From positions 62,001 through 126,000 of the forward strand of contig JAFPUN010000003.1 of the NCBI GenBank assembly GCA_017395365.1: a DNA stretch of 64,000 nt, read 5' to 3'. The DNA is from Bacteroidales bacterium (lineage in GTDB: Bacteria; Bacteroidota; Bacteroidia; Bacteroidales; F082). The notes below the pieces were generated by a model, which searched no databases, was not told the DNA's origin, and saw only the letters and a program-made list of their open reading frames with translations. Both the position numbers and the translations under genes were made by a program. How positions within the stretch are numbered: position 1 is the first letter of the stretch; every line of letters starts with the position of its first letter. Shown here piece by piece: positions 41,916 through 51,224 of the stretch.

Positions 41916-43115
41916 ATGAAAACAAAACCAAGACATATCATCTTTACTGTTTGCCTTGTGGCAACGATTGCAGCATGCATGTATAAAGGTTTTCCTAGGT
42001 TTTGGGAACGCTGTTATAATCAGGTGGCTTATTCCTTTTTCGGCAATACCATCAATCCGTATGTCGTCAAAGGGAGAGCTAACGAGCTGTTTTTAAAGCC
42101 CAATATCGATGACATCTCGGGGAAAACACTCCTGGACCATTATGGCAGCATAGAAAATGCCAAAGCCGAGGCCCAAAAAAACGTTGAAGCCACCAAGAGA
42201 CTCATCGACACCCTTCATCGGCATGGAAGTGATTTTTTGTTTGTTTTTTGTCCCACAAAACCAGCTGTCTATCCAGAATATCTGCCCAAAGACATACAAA
42301 AACAAATCTCAGGGTTTTCGATGGCCGATTATTACATCCAACTGTTCAAGGAAAACGGTATTCCCCATATTGATTTTTATAGTCACTTCAAAAATGTCAA
42401 AAACAGTTTCCCGTATCCACTTTACACACGATATGGCAGTCATTGGGCAGAATCCACTATACCTTTCGTTGGCGATTCCATCTACAGGAAGTTGGAAGAG
42501 ATAGCTGGCATTGAACTCCCCTCCATCCGCACTATCGATCTTAATCTCACCAAGGATTATTCCATCCAAGACGATGAATTGGAACCGGGACTCAACCTGC
42601 TTTTTTCTTTACCCAAGCCCAAACTTCCCCGTCCCATTTGCTCATTGACCGACACCTTGGGCAAAGATCGTCCCAATCTTTTAGTCATTTGTGATGGCTA
42701 TTTTACTCCTTTAGCCAATTCGTGTTTTTTGGATGCTTTTCACCATTGGGATTATTGGATATATAACCGCGATACGTATTCCTCAAGGCCCGCCTACCAT
42801 TGGCGACATCTGGACATGCTGTATGAAGCCGCAGAAATCTTGGAGGAAGCCGACATCGTCATCGCTCTCTATACCTCAAATTACTTGTTCGATTATTTAC
42901 ATGGATTTACGGAAAGCGCCCAAGACTTATTGCAACATGGGAAATATGACAGACAAGAATCCATCCAATTAATCATCGAGCAAATCAAGGCCAACCCACA
43001 ATGGATGGAGGCCGTTGAGCAACAGGCCAGGGAACGAGGCCTATCCACAGAGGAAAACCTCTATCAAAACGCCGAATATATATTCAACCAAAATGAAATG
43101 AAAAAAGAGCAATAG
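41916..43115 (+). CDS. AlgJ-like protein 3, catalytic serine replaced
   Basis: A 399-residue paralogue of the gene at 44537 with two differences. About 50 residues after the signal anchor are missing, including the F-R-E-x-x-I-R-x-Y-N-Q segment's first half. At the nucleophile position the sequence is LLVICDGY, so Gly261 stands where paralogues have Ser (LLVIADSY). The His motif YGSHW (His176) and the C-terminal module (NPQWMEAVEQQARERGLSTE) are kept, and the frame is intact. It may be a carbohydrate-binding or regulatory paralogue without esterase/transferase activity, or an early-decaying copy. Confidence 0.75.
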   Translation: MKTKPRHIIFTVCLVATIAACMYKGFPRFWERCYNQVAYSFFGNTINPYVVKGRANELFLKPNIDDISGKTLLDHYGSIENAKAEAQKNVEATKRLIDTLHRHGSDFLFVFCPTKPAVYPEYLPKDIQKQISGFSMADYYIQLFKENGIPHIDFYSHFKNVKNSFPYPLYTRYGSHWAESTIPFVGDSIYRKLEEIAGIELPSIRTIDLNLTKDYSIQDDELEPGLNLLFSLPKPKLPRPICSLTDTLGKDRPNLLVICDGYFTPLANSCFLDAFHHWDYWIYNRDTYSSRPAYHWRHLDMLYEAAEILEEADIVIALYTSNYLFDYLHGFTESAQDLLQHGKYDRQESIQLIIEQIKANPQWMEAVEQQARERGLSTEENLYQNAEYIFNQNEMKKEQ

Positions 43116-43117
43116 CC

Positions 43118-44533
43118 ATGGTCTTCAGTAGCAACATATTCCTTTTCTTTTTTTTGCCCGTATTCCTTGCGGCGTATTTCATCACGCCAAGGAAGTTCAG
43201 GAACTACACGCTCTTGCTGTTTTCCCTCATCTTCTACGCCTATGGCGCCCCCGACTTCGTTTTCCTGCTCGTCGGGGAATGCATCGTCAACTACTTCATC
43301 GTGCGAGGCATGGCCAAGACCGAGAAGACAGGCACGAAGAAATGGCTCTGTGCTTTGTCTATCGTCATGGCCTTGGGGTTGCTGCTGTACTTCAAGTATG
43401 CCAACTTCTTCATGGAGAACCTCAACGCCATCCTTGGTTGGATGCACCACGAGCCTATAGGCTGGATGAAAGTGGCGTTGCCCATCGGCATTAGCTTCTT
43501 CACCTTCCAAAGCATCACCTACACCATAGACGTGTATCGTGGCACCACGCCGCCGAGCAACAAGCTGACCGACTATGTGCTGTATATCATGATGTTTCCG
43601 CAACTCATCGCGGGTCCCATCGTCAACTACAACAGCGTGGCGGCGCAACTCGTGGAGCGCACCAGCACCATGGAAGACCGCGTGGTGGGCTTCTACCGCT
43701 TCATCATCGGCTTGGGCAAGAAAGTGCTCATCGCCAACACCTTGGCCGCCTATGCCGACCAGGTCTTCGCCATGAACTACGGCGACTTGGCCACGGGTAC
43801 AGCATGGATCGGCATCCTCTCCTACACCTTCCAGATCTACTTCGACTTCTCGGGCTACAGCGACATGGCCATCGGTCTCGGCAAGATGATGGGATTCAAG
43901 TTCCCCGAAAACTTCAACGACCCCTACACCAGCCGCAGCGTCACCGAGTTCTGGAAACGCTGGCACATGACCCTCGGCAACTTCATCATGAACTACCTCT
44001 ACATCCCGCTGGGTGGCAACCGCAAGGGCAAAGGGCGCATGTACCTCAACCTGTGGCTCTGCTTCCTGCTCTCGGGACTGTGGCACGGCGCCAGCTGGAC
44101 CTTCGTCCTCTGGGGTGCCTTCCACGGCCTGTTCATCTGCGCTGACAAGCTCTTCCTGAAAGACCTGCTGAAGAAGGCGGGCAAGTGGCCTGCCGTCATC
44201 CTCACCTTCTTCGTCGTCAACATGGGATGGGTGCTGTTTCGCGTCGACACCGCCGCCGATGCAGGTGGCTTCTACCAAGCCCTGTTCTCCTTCAAGGGCG
44301 GCATGACACAACCCGGCGACATCCTGTTCTGGTTTACCTTCGCCTTGGCCGTGGTGTTCTCGTTCCTCACGCTCTTCAAGGGCGGACAAAAACTGCAGGA
44401 CGCCATCTTCGCCGACCATTACTCCAAAGGCCTGTCATGGACGATGTTTGCCCTTTGCTTGGTGCTGTTTATCCTCTCTGCCGGCTCCTTATGTGTCTCC
44501 GACTTCAATCCCTTCATCTACTTCAGATTCTAA
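43118..44533 (+). CDS. AlgI-like MBOAT O-acyltransferase 3
   Basis: A 471-residue MBOAT, more divergent in its first half than copies 1 and 2 (PIGISFFTFQSITYTID, FPQLIAGPIVNY). Its middle part is practically identical to copy 1 (FWKRWHMTLGNFIMNYLYIP, GGNRKGKGRMYLNLWLCF, SGLWHGASWTFVLWG). This suggests gene conversion or a shared functional surface. It starts 2 bases after AlgJ-like gene 3 and ends 3 bases before AlgJ-like gene 4, so translation is probably coupled. Confidence 0.9.
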   Translation: MVFSSNIFLFFFLPVFLAAYFITPRKFRNYTLLLFSLIFYAYGAPDFVFLLVGECIVNYFIVRGMAKTEKTGTKKWLCALSIVMALGLLLYFKYANFFMENLNAILGWMHHEPIGWMKVALPIGISFFTFQSITYTIDVYRGTTPPSNKLTDYVLYIMMFPQLIAGPIVNYNSVAAQLVERTSTMEDRVVGFYRFIIGLGKKVLIANTLAAYADQVFAMNYGDLATGTAWIGILSYTFQIYFDFSGYSDMAIGLGKMMGFKFPENFNDPYTSRSVTEFWKRWHMTLGNFIMNYLYIPLGGNRKGKGRMYLNLWLCFLLSGLWHGASWTFVLWGAFHGLFICADKLFLKDLLKKAGKWPAVILTFFVVNMGWVLFRVDTAADAGGFYQALFSFKGGMTQPGDILFWFTFALAVVFSFLTLFKGGQKLQDAIFADHYSKGLSWTMFALCLVLFILSAGSLCVSDFNPFIYFRF

Positions 44534-44536
44534 GCC

Positions 44537-45892
44537 ATGAATAAGAAGCCTCGATTCCTCATCCAATTCGTATGCTTTGCGGCAGTCTTTCTAGCCATAC
44601 TGCTGCAAAGCTTTACAGGCTTTGTCAAGATGAACCCTTTGCAAGGCTTTGACAAAGAAGAGTCAACACCTGTTGCACTAACGTTCAAGAACTACTATGA
44701 CGGCTCCTATCAAGGCTATCTGACCGAACATGCCAAGCGCAACACGGGCTTTCGCGAGTTCTTTATCCGCAGCTACAACCAAATGGCTTATTCCTGCTTC
44801 GGCAAAATCACCAACGACAATATTGTGGAAGGACGCAACCATGAGTTGTATCTCAAGATGTATCTGAACGATATCACGGGCAAAACGCTAGAGAAAGAAT
44901 TCGGCACTGTTGATCAAGCCAAGGTCGCAGCCCAAAAAAACGTAGAGGAAACCTTGCGCCTCATCGACACGCTGCATCGGCACGGCACCGAGTTCCTGTT
45001 TGTGTTTGCCCCTTCGAAGACTTGGGTCTATCCCGAAAACATGCCCAAAGCCTACCGTCACCATGTTTCCGACTTCTCGTTGGAAGAATATTACATCCAA
45101 CTCTTCAAGGAAAACGGCATCGCTCATATCGACTTCCTCGACTATTTCAGGAACAACAAGGAAGCCTTAAAAAACACGCCTTATTATCCACTCTTCCCTC
45201 GCACGGGGACACATTGGGCCGAGGCCACCATTCCCCTCGTGGCCGACTCTATACTGAGAAAGCTGTCGGCCATCACGGATTACTCCTTGCCTTCGGTACA
45301 TTATATTGACGAGAACCTCACCACTGACTATTCCGTGCAGGATGGTGAGCTGGAGGCCTCGATGAACTTGCTCTTCCCTTTGAAAAAGCCAGCCATCCCC
45401 AAGCCCATCTTCACCCTGACCGATACCATAGGCAAAGACAAGCCCAATCTACTCGTCATCGCCGACAGCTATTTCGTTCAACTTAGGATTTCGGACTTCT
45501 CCAAGGCTTTCAACCATTGGGACTATTGGGCGTATAACCGCGACGTGCAGGCATCACGAAAGGAATACCGATGGCTGGAGCTGAAATACCTCGCCGACGC
45601 CCCTACCATCTTGAAAGAGGCCGACATCGTTCTGGCCTTATTCACCGCTCCCATGTTGTATAACTACATGTTCGGCTTCACACAGTCGGCACAAGAGCTT
45701 TATCAAAAAGGAGAGCCTACATTCGACGAACGCGTGCAAATGACCATCCATCAAATCAAGTTGGATCCGCAATGGATGAAAGCTGTCGAAAAACAAGCGG
45801 CTGAATTAGGCATTTCCGTCGAAGAAAACTTGATACGCAATGCGAAATATGTCGTTGAAATAAAACAAAGGAAGGCATCCCAAAATGACTAG
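44537..45892 (+). CDS. AlgJ-like polysaccharide O-acetylation protein 4
   Basis: A 451-residue periplasmic SGNH-type protein with signal anchor (residues 8-26). Motifs: NTGFREFFIRSYNQ, FPRTGTHW (His226) and LLVIADSY (Ser311). The C-terminal module DPQWMKAVEKQAAELGISVE is present once. Paired with the MBOAT immediately before it. Confidence 0.82.
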   Translation: MNKKPRFLIQFVCFAAVFLAILLQSFTGFVKMNPLQGFDKEESTPVALTFKNYYDGSYQGYLTEHAKRNTGFREFFIRSYNQMAYSCFGKITNDNIVEGRNHELYLKMYLNDITGKTLEKEFGTVDQAKVAAQKNVEETLRLIDTLHRHGTEFLFVFAPSKTWVYPENMPKAYRHHVSDFSLEEYYIQLFKENGIAHIDFLDYFRNNKEALKNTPYYPLFPRTGTHWAEATIPLVADSILRKLSAITDYSLPSVHYIDENLTTDYSVQDGELEASMNLLFPLKKPAIPKPIFTLTDTIGKDKPNLLVIADSYFVQLRISDFSKAFNHWDYWAYNRDVQASRKEYRWLELKYLADAPTILKEADIVLALFTAPMLYNYMFGFTQSAQELYQKGEPTFDERVQMTIHQIKLDPQWMKAVEKQAAELGISVEENLIRNAKYVVEIKQRKASQND

Positions 45893-45898
45893 GAGAAG

Positions 45899-47686
45899 AT
45901 GAAGAAACGCGGTTCTATATTCTACGGCATTTTGTTTGGCCTCTTGTTGGTCTTCCTGTTCTCGTTCATGATACAAGAACACTTTAAGCCATTCAAGACC
46001 AAAGAGTTGATGGGGTATTTCCTGAAACCCAACAAACCCCAATTCCGCTGGGAGTGGTACAAAAACAGCTATTTCCAACAAAGCCTCGAAAAATACATCA
46101 CCAACAACTACGGTTTCCGCGAGCCTATCATAAGACTCTACCACCAATATTGTTGGGACTTCTACGGCAAGGAATATGTGAGCTACATCCATTCGGGCAA
46201 GGAAAGGTGGCTCTATTACGGCCACAACATCGAAGACTATTATGGCACCGAGATGTACCATTGGTATCCCGATGCTGAGGCGGCACGACAAGGCTATGAG
46301 CAGGAAGTGCGCCTGATGAACAAAGTGAAAGGCATCTTGGACGAGTATGACGTCACTTTATTGACCTTCATCGCACCCAGCAAGAGCATCATCTACCCCG
46401 AATATCTGCCTCGACGCGAACACGACACCACCACGCTCAACGCGAGGGAATACTTCATCAAACGTTTTGCCGAAACGGATCTGCCCTGTTTCGACATGAA
46501 CGAATACTTCCTGCGAATGAAGGACACTTGCTCGTTCTACCTTTTCCCGCCCACGGGCGACCACTGGAACTTCTCCTGCGTTTATGCCACCGACTCGCTG
46601 CTGCGCTTCATGGAGACACAACGCAACATTCATATGCCTCGCATCGAATATGGAAACGATTGGCACACGGAATGTCGCATCGGCGACGACCAAAACCGTG
46701 ACCTCGAAGGCGAACTCAACCTCATTCGACCCATCAAATTCAATCCAAAATTCGACTACAAGGAACGCGATTACTGGCTGACTTCCGATTCCACGACGGT
46801 CAAGCCCTCAGCCCTGTTCATTGGTAACTCGTTTTTGCTGAGAACAATGGCCTATATCCCACCCAAAGAGGTGTTTTCCGACTTCCAGTTCTGGTATTAC
46901 AACCGTGTGGCTTATCAGGATGTCGACAAAATCATCGACAGTGTCAACACGCTCGACCGCCTCGATTATCTCCTTGATGCCGACTATATTGTTTGGTTCT
47001 CAAGCAGCAGCCAGATGTACCGCGCCACCGAAGGCTTTGCCGAGGACGCCATCATCCAGCTATGCATCGGCGAAGAGCGTTTCCGCCAACGGCAAGAACA
47101 ACTCATCGACAGCCTCTTCCACGACCAAAACGCCCACAACACCATCGCCTGGAACTATCCCGACTCGCTATATAGAATCAAGTTGGAAAGCTATACACTC
47201 AACCTGCTACGGAAAAATCCCGAGGCTTATTTCCCAGAAATTGCTGGCGAGGGCATCCCCTCGGCACGTAATCCCAAATTGTTGGACGATGTTTATTGGA
47301 AGAAGCGCGAAATACGCCGCCAAATCAAGCGCGACCCTGATTGGTTGACCAGTGTCTCCGGCTTCATGGTGACTCAAGACATCACCTTGCAACAGGCCAT
47401 CGACCAAGAAACCGACAATGTGTTTTGCGGACGCCCACTCATGCGCGATACCAAAGTAGGGAACAAAGAATATCGAGAAATCCTCATCCGGCAAACGGAG
47501 CAGCAAATCAGAAACTATAAGGAATGGTATGATGCAGTAAAAGCCGACGCCGAACAACGAGGCATTACTGTCGAAGAAGCCGTAACCCTTCATGCCACCT
47601 ATTTTGTTGACAAGCAAATCCGCGAAGGGAAAACAATACTTCCCGAAGCCGATACAATCCTAGAGAAGAAGCATTCTGACAAATAA
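45899..47686 (+). CDS. AlgJ/DHHW-like polysaccharide O-acetylation protein 5
   Basis: A 595-residue periplasmic protein with signal anchor (about 7-24). SGNH core with NYGFREPIIRLYHQ, FPPTGDHW and LFIGNSF. The C-terminal region has two copies of the locus module (DPDWLTSVSGFMVTQDITLQ and YKEWYDAVKADAEQRGITVE) separated by FCGRPLMRD, a linker also present in the gene at 49405. Six bases after gene 4, the last gene of this run. A short hairpin (AATAATCC/GGATTATT) overlaps the stop region towards the convergent gene. Confidence 0.82.
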   Translation: MKKRGSIFYGILFGLLLVFLFSFMIQEHFKPFKTKELMGYFLKPNKPQFRWEWYKNSYFQQSLEKYITNNYGFREPIIRLYHQYCWDFYGKEYVSYIHSGKERWLYYGHNIEDYYGTEMYHWYPDAEAARQGYEQEVRLMNKVKGILDEYDVTLLTFIAPSKSIIYPEYLPRREHDTTTLNAREYFIKRFAETDLPCFDMNEYFLRMKDTCSFYLFPPTGDHWNFSCVYATDSLLRFMETQRNIHMPRIEYGNDWHTECRIGDDQNRDLEGELNLIRPIKFNPKFDYKERDYWLTSDSTTVKPSALFIGNSFLLRTMAYIPPKEVFSDFQFWYYNRVAYQDVDKIIDSVNTLDRLDYLLDADYIVWFSSSSQMYRATEGFAEDAIIQLCIGEERFRQRQEQLIDSLFHDQNAHNTIAWNYPDSLYRIKLESYTLNLLRKNPEAYFPEIAGEGIPSARNPKLLDDVYWKKREIRRQIKRDPDWLTSVSGFMVTQDITLQQAIDQETDNVFCGRPLMRDTKVGNKEYREILIRQTEQQIRNYKEWYDAVKADAEQRGITVEEAVTLHATYFVDKQIREGKTILPEADTILEKKHSDK

Positions 47687-47697
47687 TCCATTCAGGA

Positions 47698-49236
47698 TTA
47701 TTGGATTTGGAGCATCCAATCGATGTCTCTATCAATGGCCTCGTCCAAAGAAATGCCCTTGTCCCTTGCTTTCTCACGAATAGCATCCAACCATTCCTGA
47801 TTATTGTAGATCTGCCTACGATACTCTATGTGGACGCTATCCCGAAGACTGGATTGTACCTTGGCGACATGGTTGCTTCGACACGAAGGCGCCTCCAACT
47901 CATTGAACTCTTTAAAAAAACGGCCTGGGTTGCTCATAAGAACATATTGGGCTTTCTTCTCAAGCACCACTTCCACATCATTGCCATCGGCAAGAGCCTC
48001 TTGCTCAATAGTGGCATACCATTCTGGTGAACTTTTGATTTCCTGCTTGATTGTTTCAATCTTTGCGTCCACAACACCCTCTTCGTAATAAAAGGCAAGG
48101 AGGGCTTTTGTAAGAAAGTCGCGGTTCAGGTTATAAAGATTCGAAGGCGAATACAACAACATGACGACATCCGTTGAAAGCAACTCTCTTATCATATCCA
48201 CCTCATTGACATTGGAATGCAAGGGGTCGTTATAGACCGTGTTTCCATAATACCAATAGTGATGGGAGTCAAACATCTGTTCCAAAGGAAGGCCATATTG
48301 CCAAGGCCAATAATAAGAGTCGCCCACGACTAACCATCTCGGCCTAACCGCAGTAGTATCATCGTCGATTGTGACATCAACATAGTAATTCTTATTGCTT
48401 CCAACGGGCCAAAGCAGATTCATCAGTTCTTCAAGGTCGGCATCGGGATAGCGAGTCTTTGCAAGATAAGGTTCACCATAATTTAGGTTGTGCATGTTGA
48501 ATCCACTCAATGCCTCCATATAGCGCACCAAAGTGTCGGCAACATAACAAGCCGACTGTTGGCTCCAGTGAAACGAGGACTTAAGGTAAAGCGGATAGGA
48601 AACCGTGTCCTTAATATTCATATAATACGCTGACAAATTTAAATAGTTGATGCCCAACGAGTCGAACAAAGGAGGAAAGAAATCGATGGCAACTACTCCT
48701 GACGGGCGATCATACACTCTTTCGCGCTTATCCATATACGCTTCACAAACCCTATCTTTGGTTGGAGAAAGACAAACAAAGAAAGAAACACCCTGTTCCT
48801 TCAACACCTCTTGAAGTTGACACAACAAAACGGCGGAAGCTCTCATCTGCCGAACCACCTCGTCACTGCTTCCCCCGTAATCATAGACAAGCTGACCGTC
48901 ATGATGCCGAGTCAGAATATCACTGAAAAGCCACCTATCCCTACCCACAAAAACCCTTTTGTTTTGAGGCAGTCGAAACAAAGACCATGAAACCTGGTTA
49001 TAACAGCGGACAAGCAGCTCCCGAAAGCCAATGTTTTCCGCCAAGTATTGCTCTTCCTGACGCTGATATTCCCCCGTCATGAAAGACTTGACGCTCAGCT
49101 TGGGCCGTACGGTAGCAACAGTCACTCCATGAAGTGGCTTAAGCTTGAACCATTTGGTATGCTGCTGAACGGCAGGTAGCACAAGTATCACGACTGTCAA
49201 AGCGAGAAGCGTGTTGTATATTATTTTGCTTTTCAT
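47698..49236 (-). CDS. AlgJ/DHHW-like polysaccharide O-acetylation protein 6
   Basis: A 512-residue paralogue on the opposite strand. It has a signal anchor (about 7-25), NIGFRELLVRCYNQ, the His motif as SSFHW (neither Asp nor Gly at -2), and LVVGDSYYW with the Ser nucleophile. Two C-terminal modules are seen (SPEWYATIEQEALADGNDVE and NQEWLDAIREKARDKGISLD). It is convergent with gene 5 and divergent from gene 7, so it was inverted after duplication. It has its own promoter at 49274. Confidence 0.8.
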   Translation of the reverse strand: MKSKIIYNTLLALTVVILVLPAVQQHTKWFKLKPLHGVTVATVRPKLSVKSFMTGEYQRQEEQYLAENIGFRELLVRCYNQVSWSLFRLPQNKRVFVGRDRWLFSDILTRHHDGQLVYDYGGSSDEVVRQMRASAVLLCQLQEVLKEQGVSFFVCLSPTKDRVCEAYMDKRERVYDRPSGVVAIDFFPPLFDSLGINYLNLSAYYMNIKDTVSYPLYLKSSFHWSQQSACYVADTLVRYMEALSGFNMHNLNYGEPYLAKTRYPDADLEELMNLLWPVGSNKNYYVDVTIDDDTTAVRPRWLVVGDSYYWPWQYGLPLEQMFDSHHYWYYGNTVYNDPLHSNVNEVDMIRELLSTDVVMLLYSPSNLYNLNRDFLTKALLAFYYEEGVVDAKIETIKQEIKSSPEWYATIEQEALADGNDVEVVLEKKAQYVLMSNPGRFFKEFNELEAPSCRSNHVAKVQSSLRDSVHIEYRRQIYNNQEWLDAIREKARDKGISLDEAIDRDIDWMLQIQ

Positions 49237-49273
49237 ATCGGAAAAACCAAACAGCTCTTATAGAAAACAAATG

Positions 49274-49281
49274 CAAAAATA
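49274..49281 (-). promoter_or_regulatory. -7 element for AlgJ-like gene 6
   Basis: TATTTTTG then GCAT on the minus strand, 38 bases before ATG 49236. Confidence 0.65.
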
Positions 49282-49369
49282 CACTTTTTTCCATTTCACT
49301 CCAATCCTTTAAATCCAACTATCAAAACAATAAAAAAACCAACAAGTCCCTTAACAATCGAATTTTCGC

Positions 49370-49377
49370 TATTTTTG
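49370..49377 (+). promoter_or_regulatory. -7 element for AlgJ-like gene 7
   Basis: TATTTTTG then GCAA, 28 bases before ATG 49405. Confidence 0.7.
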
Positions 49378-49404
49378 CAACTTCATTTGGCAAATAGGAA
49401 GAAC

Positions 49405-51108
49405 ATGAAAAACCGCCTCTGCACCATATTATGCATCCTGACGATGTTAGGTTTCGTGCTCGTCTTCGTGCAGGAAAAATGGCATCCCTTCAAGCTGAAT
49501 CCATTGGCGGGCGTCACTTTTGCCACCGAGAAACCCGAACTGACGCTGAAGAACTTCGCCTCGGGCCAATACCAAAGCCAAGCGGAACAGTATAGCCGTG
49601 AGAACTTCGGTTTCCGTGAATGGCATATCAAACTCTACAACCAAGTCAACTATAGCCTTTTCAACCAGACCACCTGCCATTTCATCACCCCGGGCAAGGA
49701 TGGCTGGCTGTTTTACGCTGAAGCCTACCGTGACTATTACGGCATCGAGCCCATCAACCAATACAAGACCTACGACCGCGCCCGCGAATGGGCAAGGAAA
49801 AACGTCAGGATGATGAATAAGCTCAGGTATGTGCTGAAAGACTACGGCATTGAATTCCTGTGTTTTATGGCACCCAACAAGGCGGAAGTATATCCCGAAT
49901 ACCTACCTTATCACCAACCCTCACCCGCCGATGCCATCCACACGGCAGCCTATTACGACTCACTAATGACGGCCATCGACTTTCCCCATGTGGAGATGAC
50001 CAAGTGGTACCAAAGCATGAAAGACACCGCCTCTTTCTTGCTGTTTCCCAAGCGTGACACCCATTGGCGTTATTCTGCCGTCTATGGCTACGACAGTCTG
50101 TTCAGCTACATGAATAGCCTCAACGACTTTGGCATCCCCGACATCCATATCGACAGGTTGGTCAAACTCGACACAATATATCCCGAAAACGACGAGAAAA
50201 CCCTCAACCTCATCTTCCCCATTGGCAACGACTCGCCGAAATACCGTGCCGACATCAGCGTCGATTGTGGCGAAGGCTGCCGCAAGCCTAAGGTGCTTTT
50301 CGTTGGCGATTCCTTCGTTTGGGACTTGGAGACCTACATGCCTTGGAAACAATTCATGGATTATGTCGAAATCTGGTTCTACAACAAGTCCGCCTTCTTG
50401 GGCTTCGAGAAAGAGAAGCATCCTATTGGCGACATCAACCGCCTGCGTTCCATCCTCAATTCCGACTTTGTCGTTTGGTATTCTTCGGGCTATCAATGGG
50501 GTCTATCATCCTACGACTTCGTGGAAGACGCCTTGCTACGCCTTTGCGTCAGCGACAGCCTGTTTGATGCGCAAATCCCTTGGGTGATGGACAGTTTGAG
50601 CCACGATAGTACTTTCTGGAAAAACCATTACCAATGGCGCTATTCCGAGCACCGTGATGACAGCCTGAGGCAATACGCTGTCAAGACATTGAGAGACGAC
50701 CCTGAACTCATTCCTGGTCTCCGTGGTGAAACCATGCCGACCATCCGCAATACGCAAGCCATCCAGTTAGTGCAACAGGCTAATGCCATCGCCAACGACA
50801 AGTCGTGGAACACCGCCTTGCGCATCCAAGCCTCAAGGACTGGCCGCCTCTTCGATGATATCCTGGACGAAGAAGCAGAAAACGTACTACTCGGTCGCCC
50901 CTTGATGCGCCAGGAAATCCAAGTGGACACCGCTTCCATCATCGAGTTTGAGGTGAACAAACTCATGGAACAATGGCGCAACAATCCTGAGAGCATCAAA
51001 TTCTTGGAAAATAAAGCCCAAGAGAACGGCAAGACCTTTGAAACCGTCCTCGAAGAAGACGCCCGCTGGGTGGTTAATGAACGCCTGAGAAACGGGGAAC
51101 TTTTCTAA
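49405..51108 (+). CDS. AlgJ/DHHW-like polysaccharide O-acetylation protein 7
   Basis: A 567-residue periplasmic protein, signal anchor at residues 6-23. It is the only copy in the locus with the canonical Asp-x-His-Trp motif (RDTHW, Asp218/His220). The nucleophile is Ser303 in LFVGDSF. NFGFREWHIKLYNQ and two C-terminal modules (DKSWNTALRIQASRTGRLFD and NPESIKFLENKAQENGKTFE) are present. Own promoter, so it can be expressed apart from the 36-47 kb run. ATG 49405 chosen; the upstream in-frame ATG lies in the promoter. Confidence 0.83.
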   Translation: MKNRLCTILCILTMLGFVLVFVQEKWHPFKLNPLAGVTFATEKPELTLKNFASGQYQSQAEQYSRENFGFREWHIKLYNQVNYSLFNQTTCHFITPGKDGWLFYAEAYRDYYGIEPINQYKTYDRAREWARKNVRMMNKLRYVLKDYGIEFLCFMAPNKAEVYPEYLPYHQPSPADAIHTAAYYDSLMTAIDFPHVEMTKWYQSMKDTASFLLFPKRDTHWRYSAVYGYDSLFSYMNSLNDFGIPDIHIDRLVKLDTIYPENDEKTLNLIFPIGNDSPKYRADISVDCGEGCRKPKVLFVGDSFVWDLETYMPWKQFMDYVEIWFYNKSAFLGFEKEKHPIGDINRLRSILNSDFVVWYSSGYQWGLSSYDFVEDALLRLCVSDSLFDAQIPWVMDSLSHDSTFWKNHYQWRYSEHRDDSLRQYAVKTLRDDPELIPGLRGETMPTIRNTQAIQLVQQANAIANDKSWNTALRIQASRTGRLFDDILDEEAENVLLGRPLMRQEIQVDTASIIEFEVNKLMEQWRNNPESIKFLENKAQENGKTFETVLEEDARWVVNERLRNGELF

Positions 51109-51116
51109 ACCTCAGT

Positions 51117-51204
51117 CGTCATGGCGGGCTTGACCCGCCATCTCCTAAGCGACATAGACAAACATTCGCGTAAAGGAGATGGCGGATCCTTGTCCGCCAT
51201 GACG
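51117..51204. repeat. Compound-hairpin intergenic repeat, copy 4
   Basis: Outer CGTCAT/ATGACG, hairpins GGCGGGcttgaCCCGCC, ATCTCCT/AGGAGAT, GGCGGAtccttgTCCGCC. Fills the gap between convergent genes. Confidence 0.8.
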
Positions 51205-51224
51205 GTATAGGCTTTGGGTAAATC

